DNA of 64,000 nucleotides. Source: Micromonospora coxensis. GTDB taxonomy: Bacteria; Actinomycetota; Actinomycetes; Mycobacteriales; Micromonosporaceae. The position numbers were made by a program, and so were the translations under genes. This document shows positions 10,291 through 20,344 of the stretch, piece after piece (the first letter of the stretch is position 1; the number at the start of each line of letters is the position of its first letter). The notes under the pieces are model-generated. The model was not told where the DNA came from, ran no database searches, and was given only the letters and a program-made list of their open reading frames with translations. Location: contig NZ_LT607753.1 in assembly GCF_900090295.1 (NCBI RefSeq), positions 1,550,001 to 1,614,000 of the forward strand, written 5' to 3'.

Positions 10291-10380
10291 GCCGGAGTCG
10301 ATCCACACCGGTCTTTGTCGGACCCCCGGGATACCGTGCGGCGCACGCGCGGCACACCGGCCCCGACGCGTTCGGGGGTG

Positions 10381-10564
10381 CCGGGTCCGGTGGCCCGCGC
10401 GTCGTGCAGCGGGCAGCCAGGCCCGGTGGCCTGCGCGACCGTGCAGCGGGCCGCCAGGTCCGGTGGTTTGTGCGGCCGTGCAGCGGGCCGCCGGATCCGA
10501 TGGCCCGCGCGGTCGTGTGGTAGGTAGCCGGGTCCGGTGGCCCGCGCGGCCGTGTGGTGGGCCG
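10381..10564. repeat. Minisatellite, five ~37-bp tandem copies
   Basis: Five imperfect direct copies (36 + 4 x 37 bp) starting at 10381, 10417, 10454, 10491 and 10528. Each begins CCGGGTCCGG or a close variant, followed by TGGCCCGCGC, and ends in a GGGCCG-like block. The array stops 2 bp before the stop codon of the XRE regulator. There are no unique spacers, so it is not a CRISPR array. Confidence 0.85.
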
Positions 10565-10566
10565 CC

Positions 10567-11496
10567 TCAGCCGATCGACGGGGCGGAGGCGGCGTCGGGA
10601 TCGGCGGACAGGTCCACCGCGTGATGTCCGTTGACCACCTCGGCCGCCCGCTCACGCAGCAGCGCCAGCGTCTCGTCGGCGCCGAGGGCGACCGACGCCA
10701 GCCACTCGCTCATCCGCTCGTAGCGGTCGACGTCGGCGTCGGAGACCAGCCGCACGTCGGCGGTCAGCGTCTCCAGCATGACCGTGCGCGGATCCGCCGG
10801 GTCGGGGAACGCGTAGCTGGTGTAGCCGGTCAGCGGATGCAGCCCGGCGCGGGGCGCGGCGGCGCGGGGCACCACCCGGACCGTGACGTGCGGCAGGTCG
10901 GCCACCGCGATCAGGTGCGCCAACTGCTCCCGCCACACCTCGGGCGGCAGGCCGCCCTGGTCGCAGACCCGCTCGTCGAGCAGCGCCGTGTAGCGGGGCG
11001 GGTCGGCGCGGCGCAGCACCTCCTGACGCAGCAGCCGGGCCCGGACGTCGGCCTCGACGTCGACCTCCGGGTGCAGCAGCCGGCCGGCGGCGATGCGCCG
11101 GCGGGCGTACCCGGGCGACTGGAGCAGACCGGGCACGACGGCCGGCTGGTACTCCACGATGACCGCCGCGCCCGCCTCCAGCTCGGCGTACGTGCGCTGC
11201 CGCTCGTGCATCTCGCCGAGGGAACGCCACCAGCCGCGGCTGGTCGCCGCGTCCCGGGCGATGACGATCAGCGCGTCCCGCTGCGGCGGCGGGACCTGGT
11301 AGACGTCCAGCAGGTCGAGCACGTCGGCGAGGTCGGGCCGGCTCTGCCCCAACTCGATGCGGGACAGTTTGGAGGTGGAGGCCCACCCGAGCAGGCCGCA
11401 GACCTGCTCCAGGGTGAGCGACCTCCGCCTGCGCAACTGGCGCAACTCGGCGCCGAGTCGCGCACGTCGAATGACCGGACTCGATGACAACGGCAT
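10567..11496 (-). CDS. XRE-family HTH regulator with DUF5753
   Basis: 309 aa. N-terminal helix-turn-helix (residues ~10-65: [30 protein letters not shown]), then the DUF5753 effector domain with its signatures AAVIVEYQPAVVPGLLQ and PHVTVRVVP. Such proteins are abundant in mycelial actinomycetes, often paired with a small DUF397 partner; no DUF397 gene lies next to this one. Start ATG 11496 follows a GGGGAGG box. The gene is bracketed by two tandem-repeat arrays. Confidence 0.92.
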   Translation of the reverse strand: MPLSSSPVIRRARLGAELRQLRRRRSLTLEQVCGLLGWASTSKLSRIELGQSRPDLADVLDLLDVYQVPPPQRDALIVIARDAATSRGWWRSLGEMHERQRTYAELEAGAAVIVEYQPAVVPGLLQSPGYARRRIAAGRLLHPEVDVEADVRARLLRQEVLRRADPPRYTALLDERVCDQGGLPPEVWREQLAHLIAVADLPHVTVRVVPRAAAPRAGLHPLTGYTSYAFPDPADPRTVMLETLTADVRLVSDADVDRYERMSEWLASVALGADETLALLRERAAEVVNGHHAVDLSADPDAASAPSIG

Positions 11497-11650
11497 CCCC
11501 GCCTCCCCACGACGGAGGGTACGCAGGACCGTCACACACTGCAATAGCTCGCTTGCGGATAGCGACCGTCCATCGTGTCCGGCGCCGGGTACCGGGTCCC
11601 GGGCGCCCGCCGCCGGCTCGTCGGCGTCCGGCCCACGACCGACGGCCGCG

Positions 11651-11768
11651 CCGGACGGACCCGCCGCCACCGACGGCACCGGACGGACCCGCCGCCACCG
11701 ACGGCACCGGACGGACCTGCCGCGACCGGCGGCAGCGCCGGACGGACCCGCGCGACCGGCGACCGGCG
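11651..11768. repeat. Minisatellite, four 28-31-bp tandem copies
   Basis: Copies start at 11651, 11679, 11707 and 11738, each beginning CCGGACGGACC. The first two are identical 28-mers, the last two are 31 bp and diverged. The array lies upstream of the XRE regulator in the 290-bp gap 11497-11786, which has no other recognisable feature. Confidence 0.85.
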
Positions 11769-11786
11769 CCGCCGCGCGGGGCCGGG

Positions 11787-12155
11787 TCAGGGCCGGTACG
11801 TGCCGAACGACCAGACGTTGCCGGCGAGGTCCCGGGCGGCGTAGTCGCGGGAGCCGTAGTCGGTGTCGAACGGCTCCCGGACGATCTCGGCGCCCGCTGC
11901 CCGGGCGCGCGCGCAGTGCGCGTCGACCTCGTCGAGCGCCACGTAGACCGTCCAGTCGTCGTCGGCCGGGCGTGGTCGGCGCCCGGCCCGCTCGCCGAGC
12001 ATGATCATTCCGCTGCCGAGGACGAGTTCGGCGTGCGCCACCGCGCCGTCCGGGGCGTCGTGCACCGCGTGCACCTGGAAGCCGAAGGCGGCGCAGAGCC
12101 AGTCCATGGCGGCGCGGGCGTCGGGATAGCTGAGGACCGGATAGATGGTTCGCAT
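11787..12155 (-). CDS. VOC (glyoxalase/bleomycin-resistance) family protein
   Basis: 122 aa, two beta-alpha-beta-beta-beta modules: MRTIYPVLSYPDARAAMDWL and TVYVALDEVDAHCARARAAG, ending DLAGNVWSFGTYRP. This is the PhnB-like branch of the VOC superfamily, whose members bind metals or small aromatic ligands. It starts 24 bp after the stop of the AraC regulator on the same strand, so the two are probably cotranscribed and the protein may act on or sense the regulator's inducer (inference). Confidence 0.88.
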   Translation of the reverse strand: MRTIYPVLSYPDARAAMDWLCAAFGFQVHAVHDAPDGAVAHAELVLGSGMIMLGERAGRRPRPADDDWTVYVALDEVDAHCARARAAGAEIVREPFDTDYGSRDYAARDLAGNVWSFGTYRP

Positions 12156-12179
12156 CCGCCCACTGTGCCGCTCCGACGG

Positions 12180-13019
12180 TCAGCCGGGATTGGACGGATG
12201 TGACGTGGCCAGGCGCAGCGGGGTCGCGCCGGCGAACTCGTGGAACTCGCGGATCAGGTGCGACTGGTCGTAGTAGCCGTACTCGGCGGCCACCTCGGCG
12301 CCGCCGGGCGGCGGCGCACCCGCCGGCCGCTCACCGGTGAGCGCCGCGTGGGCCCGGGCGAAGCGCAGCAGGCGTGCCGTCGTCTTCGGGGGAAGCCCGA
12401 CCTCGCGCCGGAACACGGTGGCCAGGTGACGACGGCTCCAGCCCAGCTCGGCGGCGAGCGCGCCGACGCCCACCCGCCCGGCGCTGTCGGCCAACCGGTC
12501 CCAGGCCCACGCCACGCGGGGATCGACCGGTGCGGTGGCGGCCAGCCGGGCGGTCAGCGCGGCGTCGAGCAACCGGAACCGCCCGGGCCACTGCGGCGTC
12601 TCGGCCAACCGGCGGCGCAGCCGGTCGAGCCAGCCGTCGGCGAGCCGGTCCACCGCCACCGCGCGGTTCGCCAGCTCGACCAGGGGCACGCCGAGGATCC
12701 GGCGAGCGGCCAGCGGGGCGAGCAACAGTTCCACGCCCGTGCCCACCCCCACGGTGCGGGTGGTGCACCAGCCGTCGAACGTGCCGGCCACGAACGAGTC
12801 CACCCCGTACGCGCCGCGCTCGGCGCACCGCGGGTCGACCACGTCCAGGGGCGCACCCCAGCCGAGGACCAGCACCACGAAGGCGCCGGCGGCCTCCCGG
12901 CGTACCAGGGGCAGCGCGGTCACCTCCCGATAGCCGAGGTACCGGTCGACGAAGGGGCGCAGCCGGATGTCGGGACGGCCGACGACCAGCCCCGGCTCGG
13001 CTCCGCCCCCGGCCGTCAC
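12180..13019 (-). CDS. AraC-family transcriptional regulator
   Basis: 279 aa. C-terminal AraC domain with two helix-turn-helix units: [30 protein letters not shown] and, after a short Pro/Gly-rich insertion, [25 protein letters not shown]. The N-terminal ~160 residues are the DUF6597-like sensor part seen in many actinobacterial members. The GTG start (13017-13019) overlaps the uvrB stop by 3-4 bp, so it is probably co-expressed with uvrB. The VOC gene follows. Confidence 0.93.
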   Translation of the reverse strand: MTAGGGAEPGLVVGRPDIRLRPFVDRYLGYREVTALPLVRREAAGAFVVLVLGWGAPLDVVDPRCAERGAYGVDSFVAGTFDGWCTTRTVGVGTGVELLLAPLAARRILGVPLVELANRAVAVDRLADGWLDRLRRRLAETPQWPGRFRLLDAALTARLAATAPVDPRVAWAWDRLADSAGRVGVGALAAELGWSRRHLATVFRREVGLPPKTTARLLRFARAHAALTGERPAGAPPPGGAEVAAEYGYYDQSHLIREFHEFAGATPLRLATSHPSNPG

Positions 13020-15121
13020 TTCACGCCTGCGGCGTCCATCCCGCGCAGCTCCTTCTTGAGCTCGGCCACCTCGTCGCGGATCCGCGCGGCGAGTTCGAAC
13101 TGCAACTCCCGGGCGGCGGCCAGCATCTGGTCGTTGAGCTCCTGGATGAGCTGCGCCAGGTCGGCGCGGGCCATCCCCTCCCGCGACGGGCCGGCGGTCG
13201 CCCGGCTGCGGCTGCGGGTCTCCTTGACCGGCGCCTTGCCCCGGGAGAGCTGCCGCACCGCGCCGCCGATCCGCGAGTTCTCGGTGTCCTCCGCCTCGCG
13301 GTAGATGTCGTCGAGGATGTCGTGGATCTTCTTGCGCAGCGGCTCCGGGCTGATGCCGTGCGCCTCGTTGTGCGCGATCTGCTTGGCCCGCCGGCGGTTG
13401 GTCTCGTCGATCGCGTCCGCCATCGACGGGGTGATCTTGTCGGCGTACATGTGGACCTGGCCGGAGACGTTCCGGGCGGCCCGGCCGATGGTCTGGATCA
13501 GCGACCGGCCGCTGCGCAGGAAACCCTCCTTGTCGGCGTCGAGGATCGCGACCAGGGAGACCTCGGGCAGGTCCAGACCCTCGCGGAGCAGGTTGATGCC
13601 GACCAGCACGTCGTAGTCGCCCTTGCGCAGCTCGCGCAGCAGCTCGACCCGGCGCAGGGTGTCGACCTCGGAGTGCAGGTAGCGCACCCGGATGCCGTTC
13701 TCCAGCAGGTAGTCCGACAGGTCCTCGGCCATCTTCTTGGTCAACGTGGTGACCAGCACCCGCTCGTCCCGCTCGGTGCGCAGCTTGATCTCGTGCATCA
13801 GGTCGTCGATCTGGCCCTTGGTGGGCTTGACCACCACCTCCGGGTCGATCAGGCCGGTCGGCCGGATCACCTGCTCGACGTACTCGCCCTGGGCCCGCTC
13901 CAGCTCCCAGGAGCCGGGGGTGGCCGAGAGGTAGACCATCTGGCCCACCCGCTCCAGGAACTCGTCGAAGCGCAGCGGCCGGTTGTCGGCGGCGCTGGGC
14001 AGCCGGAAGCCGTGGTCGATCAGCATCCGCTTGCGGGACGCGTCGCCCTCGTACATGCCGCCGATCTGCGGGATGGTCACGTGCGACTCGTCGACCACGG
14101 TGAGGAAGTCGTCGGGGAAGTAGTCGAGCAGGCAGTGCGGCGGGCTGCCGGGCAGCCGGCCGTCCATGTGCATCGAGTAGTTCTCGATGCCGGAGCAGAA
14201 GCCGACCTGCCGCATCATCTCGATGTCGTAGGTGGTGCGCATCCGCAGCCGCTGCGCCTCCAGCAGCTTGCCCTGCCGCTCCAGCTCGGCCAGCCGCTCC
14301 GCCAGCTCGGCCTCGATGTCGCGGATGGCCCGCTCCATCCGCTCCGGGCCGGCCGCGTAGTGGGTGGCCGGGAAGATCACCAGCCCGTCGACCTCCTTGA
14401 CCACGTCACCGGTGAGCGGGTTGAGGTAGTAGAGCTTCTCCACCTCGTCGCCGAACAGCTCGATCCGGACGGCCAGCTCCTCGTACGCCGGGATGATCTC
14501 CAGCGTGTCGCCGCGGACCCGGAACGTCCCCCGCTGGAAGGCCATGTCGTTGCGGGTGTACTGGATGTCGACCAGCCGGCGCAGCAGTTGGTCGCGGTCG
14601 AGCTCCTGCCCGACGGCGACCCGCACCGCCCGGTCGAGGTACTCCTCCGGCGTGCCCAGACCGTAGATCGCGGAGACCGTGGCCACCACGATCACGTCGC
14701 GGCGGGTGAGCAGCGACATGGTCGCCGAGTGCCGCAGCCGCTCGACCTCCTCGTTGATCGAGGAGTCCTTCTCGATGTAGGTGTCGGTCTGCGGGATGTA
14801 CGCCTCGGGCTGGTAGTAGTCGTAGTACGAGACGAAGTACTCCACCGCGTTGTGCGGCAGCAGCTCGCTGAACTCCTTGGCCAGCTGGGCGCAGAGCGTC
14901 TTGTTGGGGGCGAGCACCAGGGTCGGCCGTTGCAGCCGCTCGACCAGCCACGCCGTGGTGGCGCTCTTGCCGGTGCCGGTCGCGCCGAGCAGCACCGTGT
15001 CCCGGTCGCCGCGCCGCACCCGGCGCTCCAGCTCGTCGATCGCGGCCGGCTGGTCACCGGCGGGCTGGAACTCACTGACGACCTGGAAGCGGCCGTCCAG
15101 CCGGGGAATGTCGAGCGCCAT
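13016..15121 (-). CDS. uvrB: UvrABC excision nuclease subunit B
   Basis: 701 aa, normal for actinobacterial UvrB. It is the DNA damage-verification helicase of nucleotide excision repair. Walker A GATGTGKS (residues 46-53), the beta-hairpin region [12 protein letters not shown] (99-110), helicase motifs with DESHVTIPQ and QTIGRAARN, and the C-terminal UVR/UvrC-binding domain ([25 protein letters not shown]). Start ATG 15121 (MALDIPR) is the point where family similarity begins; a longer frame upstream is low-complexity. First gene of a unit with araC and VOC genes. Confidence 0.98.
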   Translation of the reverse strand: MALDIPRLDGRFQVVSEFQPAGDQPAAIDELERRVRRGDRDTVLLGATGTGKSATTAWLVERLQRPTLVLAPNKTLCAQLAKEFSELLPHNAVEYFVSYYDYYQPEAYIPQTDTYIEKDSSINEEVERLRHSATMSLLTRRDVIVVATVSAIYGLGTPEEYLDRAVRVAVGQELDRDQLLRRLVDIQYTRNDMAFQRGTFRVRGDTLEIIPAYEELAVRIELFGDEVEKLYYLNPLTGDVVKEVDGLVIFPATHYAAGPERMERAIRDIEAELAERLAELERQGKLLEAQRLRMRTTYDIEMMRQVGFCSGIENYSMHMDGRLPGSPPHCLLDYFPDDFLTVVDESHVTIPQIGGMYEGDASRKRMLIDHGFRLPSAADNRPLRFDEFLERVGQMVYLSATPGSWELERAQGEYVEQVIRPTGLIDPEVVVKPTKGQIDDLMHEIKLRTERDERVLVTTLTKKMAEDLSDYLLENGIRVRYLHSEVDTLRRVELLRELRKGDYDVLVGINLLREGLDLPEVSLVAILDADKEGFLRSGRSLIQTIGRAARNVSGQVHMYADKITPSMADAIDETNRRRAKQIAHNEAHGISPEPLRKKIHDILDDIYREAEDTENSRIGGAVRQLSRGKAPVKETRSRSRATAGPSREGMARADLAQLIQELNDQMLAAARELQFELAARIRDEVAELKKELRGMDAAGVK

Positions 15122-15196
15122 GACCTCAACGGTACGCCGGGGGTCCGACACCGCGCGGCCACTACGGTGGGTCCGTGATCGGCTTCGATATTCGCG

Positions 15197-15226
15197 TTGT
15201 GTGGCACATCCCACCCGCGCTAGCCT
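15197..15226 (+). promoter_or_regulatory. Candidate promoter of the two-repeat membrane protein
   Basis: TTGTGT (15197-15202), an 18-nt spacer and TAGCCT (15221-15226). A transcript starting near 15233 would have a ~190-nt GC-rich leader before the GTG at 15426. I see no recognisable riboswitch motif in that leader (gap 15122-15425). Confidence 0.35.
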
Positions 15227-15425
15227 GGATGCCGTAGGCCGCTCGCGGCGGCCGACCGGGCCGGTGGCCGGGCCCTCATCGGGCTCCCACCCCCGGCACG
15301 CGGGGTCGCAGCACCCGGACATCACCGGCGTGCGCACCCGAGCGTGGTCGCGCCCACGGCGCAGACCGGCCGCCGCGAGCGCCCCTGCGTCGTCACCCTC
15401 CGCCCCCGCCGGGCGTTTCTCCCTC

Positions 15426-17003
15426 GTGGAAACCTCTCCCGACCCACGTCGCCGTGGGCGCGGCCGGCGCCGCCGCGACCCGGGCCTGCGCGCCGCCCCG
15501 ATCCCGCCCGACGTCTCCGCCGGCGAGCCGCCCGGCGACGAGGCGGGACGCCGCCGCACCACCCTGCTCGCCCTGGCCGTGGTCGCCACCGCCTCCGCCG
15601 CGGCCCTGGTGGCCGGGCTGCCGACCTGGGCCCCCGCCCCGGCGGGACCGGCCCGGGCGCTGACCGGGAGCGAGTCCGAACGGCTCGCCGCGACCCGGGT
15701 CACCAACTACCGCGACATCCGGGCCGGGGTACACCTCGTCGTCGGCGCCGGGCGGGCCCGCACCGACCTCGTCGGCTGGATCGACTGGGCCCGCCCGCTG
15801 GCCTACCTGGACGTGGCCGGGCCGGGCGCCGGGGCGGACCGGGGACTGCTCCAGGCGACCCCCTCCGTCGTCGTGCTCCGCCCCGACCCGGCGGCGGGAC
15901 CGGCGTCGACTCCCCCGCCCCTGGACCCGCCGTCCGACCGCTGGCGGCTGCGCGACCTGCCCCCCGGGCGAGGACTGGCCGGCGCGCTCGACCTGCTCTT
16001 CCGCCTCGGCGCCCGGCACGCCGACCCGGTCGAGCCGCTGCGCCGCGGCGGGGGGCGCTGGGTGGGGCGGGAGACCGTCGGCGGCGAGCCGGTCGACGTG
16101 CTCCAGGCCGCGCTGCCCGCGCCCGCCCCGGCCACCCCCACCACCGGCGCACCCGCCCCGCCGACGGCCGGGGACGGCGATCCGCGCTGGTGGGTCGACC
16201 GCGACTCCCGGCTGCACCGGTGGCAGGGACGGCTGCCCGACGGCGCCCCGGTCACCGTCGAGCTGACCCGCCTCGACCGGCCCACGCTGCGGCCGGTCGA
16301 GGCGCTGGGCGGACGGGCGGCACTGCCCCGGACCCTCACCGACGAGGAGGGCGAGCGGCTGGCCGGGGTGCCCGACCGGTTGCGCGCCGAGGCGGGAGCC
16401 GCCGTCACCGTGACCGCCCCGCTCGGCGCCGCCGCGAACCTGCGCGGCTCCGGCTGGCTGAGCTGGTCCGCCGCGACGGCGTACCTGTCGGTGGCCGAAC
16501 TGGACACCCTCGGCCGGCGTACCCTGCTGCGCCGCGACCCGGCCGGCTTCGCCCGGGCCGAGGTGCCGGTCGGGCCCGGCGCCGGCAGCGCCACCGCGCC
16601 GACCGGACCGCCGCTGCCCCCGCCGCCGGACGCCGGCTGGCGCCGGAGCGTTCGCCCCGGCGACGACCTCGACCTGCTGGTCGACACCGCCGTACGGGCG
16701 AGCGGTACGCCGCTGCGCCCCGGCGCCGCCGTGCGACTGCGCGCGGACCGGGTCGCCGGACGGGTGGTGGACGTGGTCGAGCTGCGCGTGCAGGGGCTCC
16801 GGCTGCGCTACTGGCTGGACCGGACGGGCCTGCCGCGCCGGCTGGAGCTGCGCACCCGCGCCGGGAGCTGGGCGCAGCTGGACCTGGTCCCCGGCCCGGT
16901 GCCGGCCGGCGTCGCACCGCCCCGGCCGGAGCCGTCCACCGCGCGGGCGACCACCGGGAAGCCCACCGCCTCGCCCCGCCCGCCCGCTCGGGCGCGCCGC
17001 TGA
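15426..17003 (+). CDS. Membrane-anchored protein with two similar extracellular halves
   Basis: 525 aa if the GTG at 15426 is used; the start is uncertain because no clear ribosome-binding site is present. A basic Arg-rich cytoplasmic N-terminus (1-45), one transmembrane helix (~46-66), then two related domains (~80-280 and ~295-500). The halves match around [16 protein letters not shown] and [16 protein letters not shown], then VVVLRPDP and TLLRRDP, and each ends with W-[VL]-D-R-x-x-x-L-x-R ([24 protein letters not shown]). That ending resembles LppX/LprG-like lipid-binding proteins, so a role in envelope lipid handling is possible but not shown. I do not recognise a named family. Confidence 0.72.
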   Translation: METSPDPRRRGRGRRRRDPGLRAAPIPPDVSAGEPPGDEAGRRRTTLLALAVVATASAAALVAGLPTWAPAPAGPARALTGSESERLAATRVTNYRDIRAGVHLVVGAGRARTDLVGWIDWARPLAYLDVAGPGAGADRGLLQATPSVVVLRPDPAAGPASTPPPLDPPSDRWRLRDLPPGRGLAGALDLLFRLGARHADPVEPLRRGGGRWVGRETVGGEPVDVLQAALPAPAPATPTTGAPAPPTAGDGDPRWWVDRDSRLHRWQGRLPDGAPVTVELTRLDRPTLRPVEALGGRAALPRTLTDEEGERLAGVPDRLRAEAGAAVTVTAPLGAAANLRGSGWLSWSAATAYLSVAELDTLGRRTLLRRDPAGFARAEVPVGPGAGSATAPTGPPLPPPPDAGWRRSVRPGDDLDLLVDTAVRASGTPLRPGAAVRLRADRVAGRVVDVVELRVQGLRLRYWLDRTGLPRRLELRTRAGSWAQLDLVPGPVPAGVAPPRPEPSTARATTGKPTASPRPPARARR

Positions 17004-17028
17004 CCGGTCCGGTGCCGGCCGTGCCCGG

Positions 17029-18204
17029 TCAGGGGCGCCAGCCGGTCCGGGCGGCCCACTCCTCGGCCCGCAGGTGCTCCTCGTCGAACCAGGGGTCCTT
17101 CGCGGTCGCGTACGCGCCGTTGTCCGGGGCGGCCGCCGCCAGCTCCCGCTTCACCATCAGGTAGGCGGCCCGCTGGTCGGGATCGGCGCGCAGGTGGTCG
17201 CGCATCAGCAGGGCGTACCGCCAGCCGGGCGAGCCGGCCACCCGCAGGTGCAGGTACGCCGGACGGGCTGGGTCGGCGCTGCCGTGCAGCCGCTTCTCCC
17301 ACCGCCCCTCGCCGGCCGGACGGGGGTTGTCCCACCACTCGCCGGGCAGCCGGGGGAACCCGGCCCGGGCCAGGCGCTCGGCGAGCGGCCCGTCCGCCTC
17401 CTCGATCGAGTCGACGGTGAGCTGGATGTCGATCACGTCCTTGGCGGCGAGCCCGGGTACGGCGGTCGAGCCGATGTGGTCGACGCGCGGGTCCGCCGGG
17501 GCGGCGGCGTGCCGGATCCGGGCGGCGAGCCGGGCGTACTGCTGGGGCCAGGTGGGGTCCGGTCCGGTGAGCACCACCTGCTCGGGGCGCACCGCGCACC
17601 CGTGCCGCACGTTGTGCTCGTAGGGCAGCAGGCGGTCCTGCCAGAGGGCGTCGACCGCGGCGTGCAACTCGTCCAGGGTGCCGTCGTTGTGCAGCACCAC
17701 GTCGGCCACCGCCTGCCGGCGGGCGTCGTCGGCCTGCGCGGCGATCCGCCGCTCCGCCTCGGTCCGGGACATGCCCCGGTGCCGGGCCAGTCGCCGTACC
17801 CGGGTGGCGACCTCCGTCTGCACGACCACGACCAGGTGGAACGTCGGGGCGAGCCCCACCTCCACCAGCAGCGGCACGTCGTTGACGACCACCGCGTCGG
17901 CCGGGGCGGCGGCGACGAGTTCGGCGGAGCGGGCCCGGACCCGGGGATGGGTGATCGCCTCCAGCCGGCGGCGGGCCGTGTCGTCACCGAAGACCAGGGC
18001 GCCCAGCGCCGCCCGGTCCAGCGCGCCCTGGGCGTCGAGCACCCGGTCGGAGAAGGCGGCGACGATCTCGGCCAGCCCCTCGGTGCCCGGAGCGACCACC
18101 TCGCGGGCGATCCGGTCGGAGTCCACGATCACCGCGCCCCGCTCGGCGAGCCGGGCGGCCACCGCGCTCTTGCCGGACCCGATCCCACCGGTCAAACCCA
18201 CCAT
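17029..18204 (-). CDS. coaE: Dephospho-CoA kinase fused to GrpB-like domain
   Basis: 391 aa. Residues 1-195 are CoaE, the last enzyme of coenzyme A synthesis: P-loop GLTGGIGSGKSA (3-14), DSDRIAREVV and the lid region RRLARHRGMSRTEAERRI. Residues ~205-390 are a GrpB/UPF0157 nucleotidyltransferase-fold domain with DHIGSTAVPGLAAKDVIDIQL and WRYALLMRDHLRADP. The same CoaE-GrpB fusion is known in mycobacteria, where the tail assists folding or regulates the kinase. Start ATG 18204; GTG 18210 is also possible. No clear ribosome-binding site. Confidence 0.96.
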   Translation of the reverse strand: MVGLTGGIGSGKSAVAARLAERGAVIVDSDRIAREVVAPGTEGLAEIVAAFSDRVLDAQGALDRAALGALVFGDDTARRRLEAITHPRVRARSAELVAAAPADAVVVNDVPLLVEVGLAPTFHLVVVVQTEVATRVRRLARHRGMSRTEAERRIAAQADDARRQAVADVVLHNDGTLDELHAAVDALWQDRLLPYEHNVRHGCAVRPEQVVLTGPDPTWPQQYARLAARIRHAAAPADPRVDHIGSTAVPGLAAKDVIDIQLTVDSIEEADGPLAERLARAGFPRLPGEWWDNPRPAGEGRWEKRLHGSADPARPAYLHLRVAGSPGWRYALLMRDHLRADPDQRAAYLMVKRELAAAAPDNGAYATAKDPWFDEEHLRAEEWAARTGWRP

Positions 18205-18281
18205 CAACACCCGACCAGTCAACCGGATCACCGCGCCCACCACAAACCACGCCCGCCGGGCTTCGCCGCTGCGGTTTGCGA

Positions 18282-18320
18282 CGTGTCGCGGTGTCCAGGG
18301 TCGTGGGACACCGCGACACG
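18282..18320. repeat. Perfect 15-bp inverted repeat upstream of coaE
   Basis: Arms 18282-18296 and 18306-18320 are exact reverse complements with a 9-nt loop. It lies 78 bp before the coaE start, so it could be a regulator site or a second terminator for rpsA read-through. Confidence 0.7.
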
Positions 18321-18362
18321 CCGCACGTGGAGTGGATCAGGCGGCGGTCCGGGACAGGACGA

Positions 18363-18411
18363 GGGCCCCGTCCCCGCGGTCCGGTGGAACCGGATCGCGG
18401 GGACGGGGCCC
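18363..18411 (-). terminator. Terminator hairpin after rpsA
   Basis: Arms 18363-18378 and 18396-18411 are perfect 16-bp complements; the interior can also pair (TCCGGT with ACCGGA). It is located 68 bp downstream of the rpsA stop (18479) on the minus strand. Confidence 0.75.
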
Positions 18412-18478
18412 GTCGTCGTCAGTGGCCGCTCCCGGCGCGGCGCGGCGTCAGCCGTGCCGGGCCGGAGTCGTCACCGGC

Positions 18479-19969
18479 TCACTTGCCGCCGGCGAGCTTC
18501 TCCCGCAGGGCGGCGAGCGCCTCGTCGGTGGCCAGGGTGCCGGCCGGCTCCTCGGCCTGCCGGCTCGGGGCCGTGCTGGTCGAGGTGGTGGTGCCGGCGG
18601 ACACGGCCGGAGCCGGGTTGGCAGCGGCCTCGGCGTCGGCGGCACGGGAGGTCTGCACCTGCTTGGTGTGGGCCTCCCAGCGCTGACGCGCCTCGGCGTA
18701 CTGCTGCTCCCAGGTCTCGCGCTGCTTCTCGTACCCCTCGAGCCACTCGCCCGTCTCCGGGTCGAAGCCCTCCGGGTAGATGTAGTTGCCCTCGGCGTCG
18801 TAGGTCGCGGCCATGCCGTAGAGGGTCGGGTCGAAGTGCTCCTCGCCCTCGACGAAGCCCTCGTTGGCCTGCTTGAGCGACAGCGAGATGCGGCGGCGCT
18901 CCAGGTCGATGTCGATGACCTTGACCATGACCTCGGAGCCGACCTGCACGACCTGCTCCGGGATCTCCACGTGGCGCTCGGCCAGCTCGGAGATGTGGAC
19001 CAGGCCCTCGATGCCGTCGTCCACCCGGACGAAGGCGCCGAACGGCACCAGCTTGGTGACCTTACCCGGCACGATCTGCTGGATCGCGTGGGTGCGGGCG
19101 AACTGACGCCACGGGTCCTCCTGGGTCGCCTTCAGCGACAGCGAGACCCGCTCGCGGTCCAGGTCGACGTCCAGGACCTCGACCTCGACCTCCTGGCCGA
19201 CCTCGACGACCTCGGACGGGTGGTCGATGTGCTTCCAGGACAGCTCGGAGACGTGCACGAGGCCGTCCACGCCGCCCAGGTCGACGAACGCGCCGAAGTT
19301 GACGATCGAGGAGACGACGCCCTTGCGGACCTGCCCCTTCTGCAGCTTGTTGAGGAACTCGGTGCGCACCTCGGACTGCGTCTGCTCCAGCCAGGCCCGG
19401 CGGGACAGGACCACGTTGTTGCGGTTCTTGTCCAGCTCGATGATCTTGGCCTCGAGCTCGCGGCCGACGTACGGCTGCAGGTCGCGCACCCGCCGCATCT
19501 CGACCAGGGAGGCGGGCAGGAAGCCGCGCAGCCCGATGTCGAGGATGAGGCCACCCTTGACCACCTCGATGACCGAACCGCGGACGACGCCGTCCTCGTC
19601 CTTGATCTTCTCGATCGTGCCCCAGGCCCGCTCGTACTGCGCCCGCTTCTTGGAGAGGATCAGACGACCCTCCTTGTCCTCCTTCTGGAGGACGAGGGCC
19701 TCGATGTGGTCACCGACCGAGACGACCTCGGCGGGGTCCACGTCGTGCTTGATCGACAACTCCCGAGAGGGGATGACACCCTCGGTCTTGTAGCCGATGT
19801 CGAGCAGGACCTCGTCCCGATCGACCTTGACGACGGTGCCTTCGACAATGTCGCCGTCGTTGAAGTACTTGATGGTCTCGTCGATCGCGGCGAGGAAAGC
19901 CTCCTCAGAGCCGAGATCGTCGTGGGTGACCCGGGTGGCGCTCGAGGGGGCCTCGATGCTGCTCGTCAT
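18479..19969 (-). CDS. rpsA: 30S ribosomal protein S1
   Basis: 496 aa. Four S1 OB-fold repeats (about residues 37-105, 122-190, 205-275, 290-360), as usual in actinobacteria, against six in E. coli. Each has the K-G-x-V and GAFV/GLVH core (for example SIVNFGAFVDLGGVDGLVHVSELS). The C-terminal 130 residues are an acidic, Gln- and Ala-rich tail with EGFDPETGEWLEGYE. It binds mRNA on the small subunit. Start ATG 19969 (MTSSIEAPSS). Confidence 0.97.
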   Translation of the reverse strand: MTSSIEAPSSATRVTHDDLGSEEAFLAAIDETIKYFNDGDIVEGTVVKVDRDEVLLDIGYKTEGVIPSRELSIKHDVDPAEVVSVGDHIEALVLQKEDKEGRLILSKKRAQYERAWGTIEKIKDEDGVVRGSVIEVVKGGLILDIGLRGFLPASLVEMRRVRDLQPYVGRELEAKIIELDKNRNNVVLSRRAWLEQTQSEVRTEFLNKLQKGQVRKGVVSSIVNFGAFVDLGGVDGLVHVSELSWKHIDHPSEVVEVGQEVEVEVLDVDLDRERVSLSLKATQEDPWRQFARTHAIQQIVPGKVTKLVPFGAFVRVDDGIEGLVHISELAERHVEIPEQVVQVGSEVMVKVIDIDLERRRISLSLKQANEGFVEGEEHFDPTLYGMAATYDAEGNYIYPEGFDPETGEWLEGYEKQRETWEQQYAEARQRWEAHTKQVQTSRAADAEAAANPAPAVSAGTTTSTSTAPSRQAEEPAGTLATDEALAALREKLAGGK

Positions 19970-20146
19970 GTGGGCGGTTGCTCCGGTCGGATGGGTTGTC
20001 ACAGCAGGCGTGGTGTCGCAGTGACCATTTCGCGCCAACGGATCCGCCGCCGGGCACACCGAACGATCGCCAAGTGAAGATCATTAGTGGCTCCGGTGAC
20101 CGCGCACCTGCTCCCTGCCGAGGCACACGATCCGCGAGCGCATCGT

Positions 20147-20177
20147 CTAGCCTACCCGCTGCATTACCACAGCGTGC
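20147..20177 (-). promoter_or_regulatory. Candidate rpsA promoter
   Basis: On the minus strand TTGCAC (complement of 20172-20177), a 19-nt spacer and TAGGCT (complement of 20147-20152). The rpsA leader would be ~170 nt. The rest of the 375-bp gap 19970-20344 shows no coding signal. Confidence 0.4.
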
Positions 20178-20344
20178 AAGGCCTCCCGTCTCCTCGCGAC
20201 CTCGCCACCTGCGAAAGCGGAGATATCGGCGGAAAAGCGTCACGACTGTCTCGTGCGTCACATCCGCCCCGGGAGGGACAAGGTAGCGCACCGCCGGCGC
20301 GGCCGCCGTCCGAGGTGCGCGGGGCAGGGCCTAGCGTGGACCGG

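Noticed and set aside
10381..10564. CRISPR array
   Set aside because: The copies are adjacent with no unique spacers and there are no cas genes.
15233..15425. Riboswitch in the long leader before the two-repeat protein
   Set aside because: No conserved block of c-di-AMP, cobalamin, SAM or TPP riboswitches could be matched.
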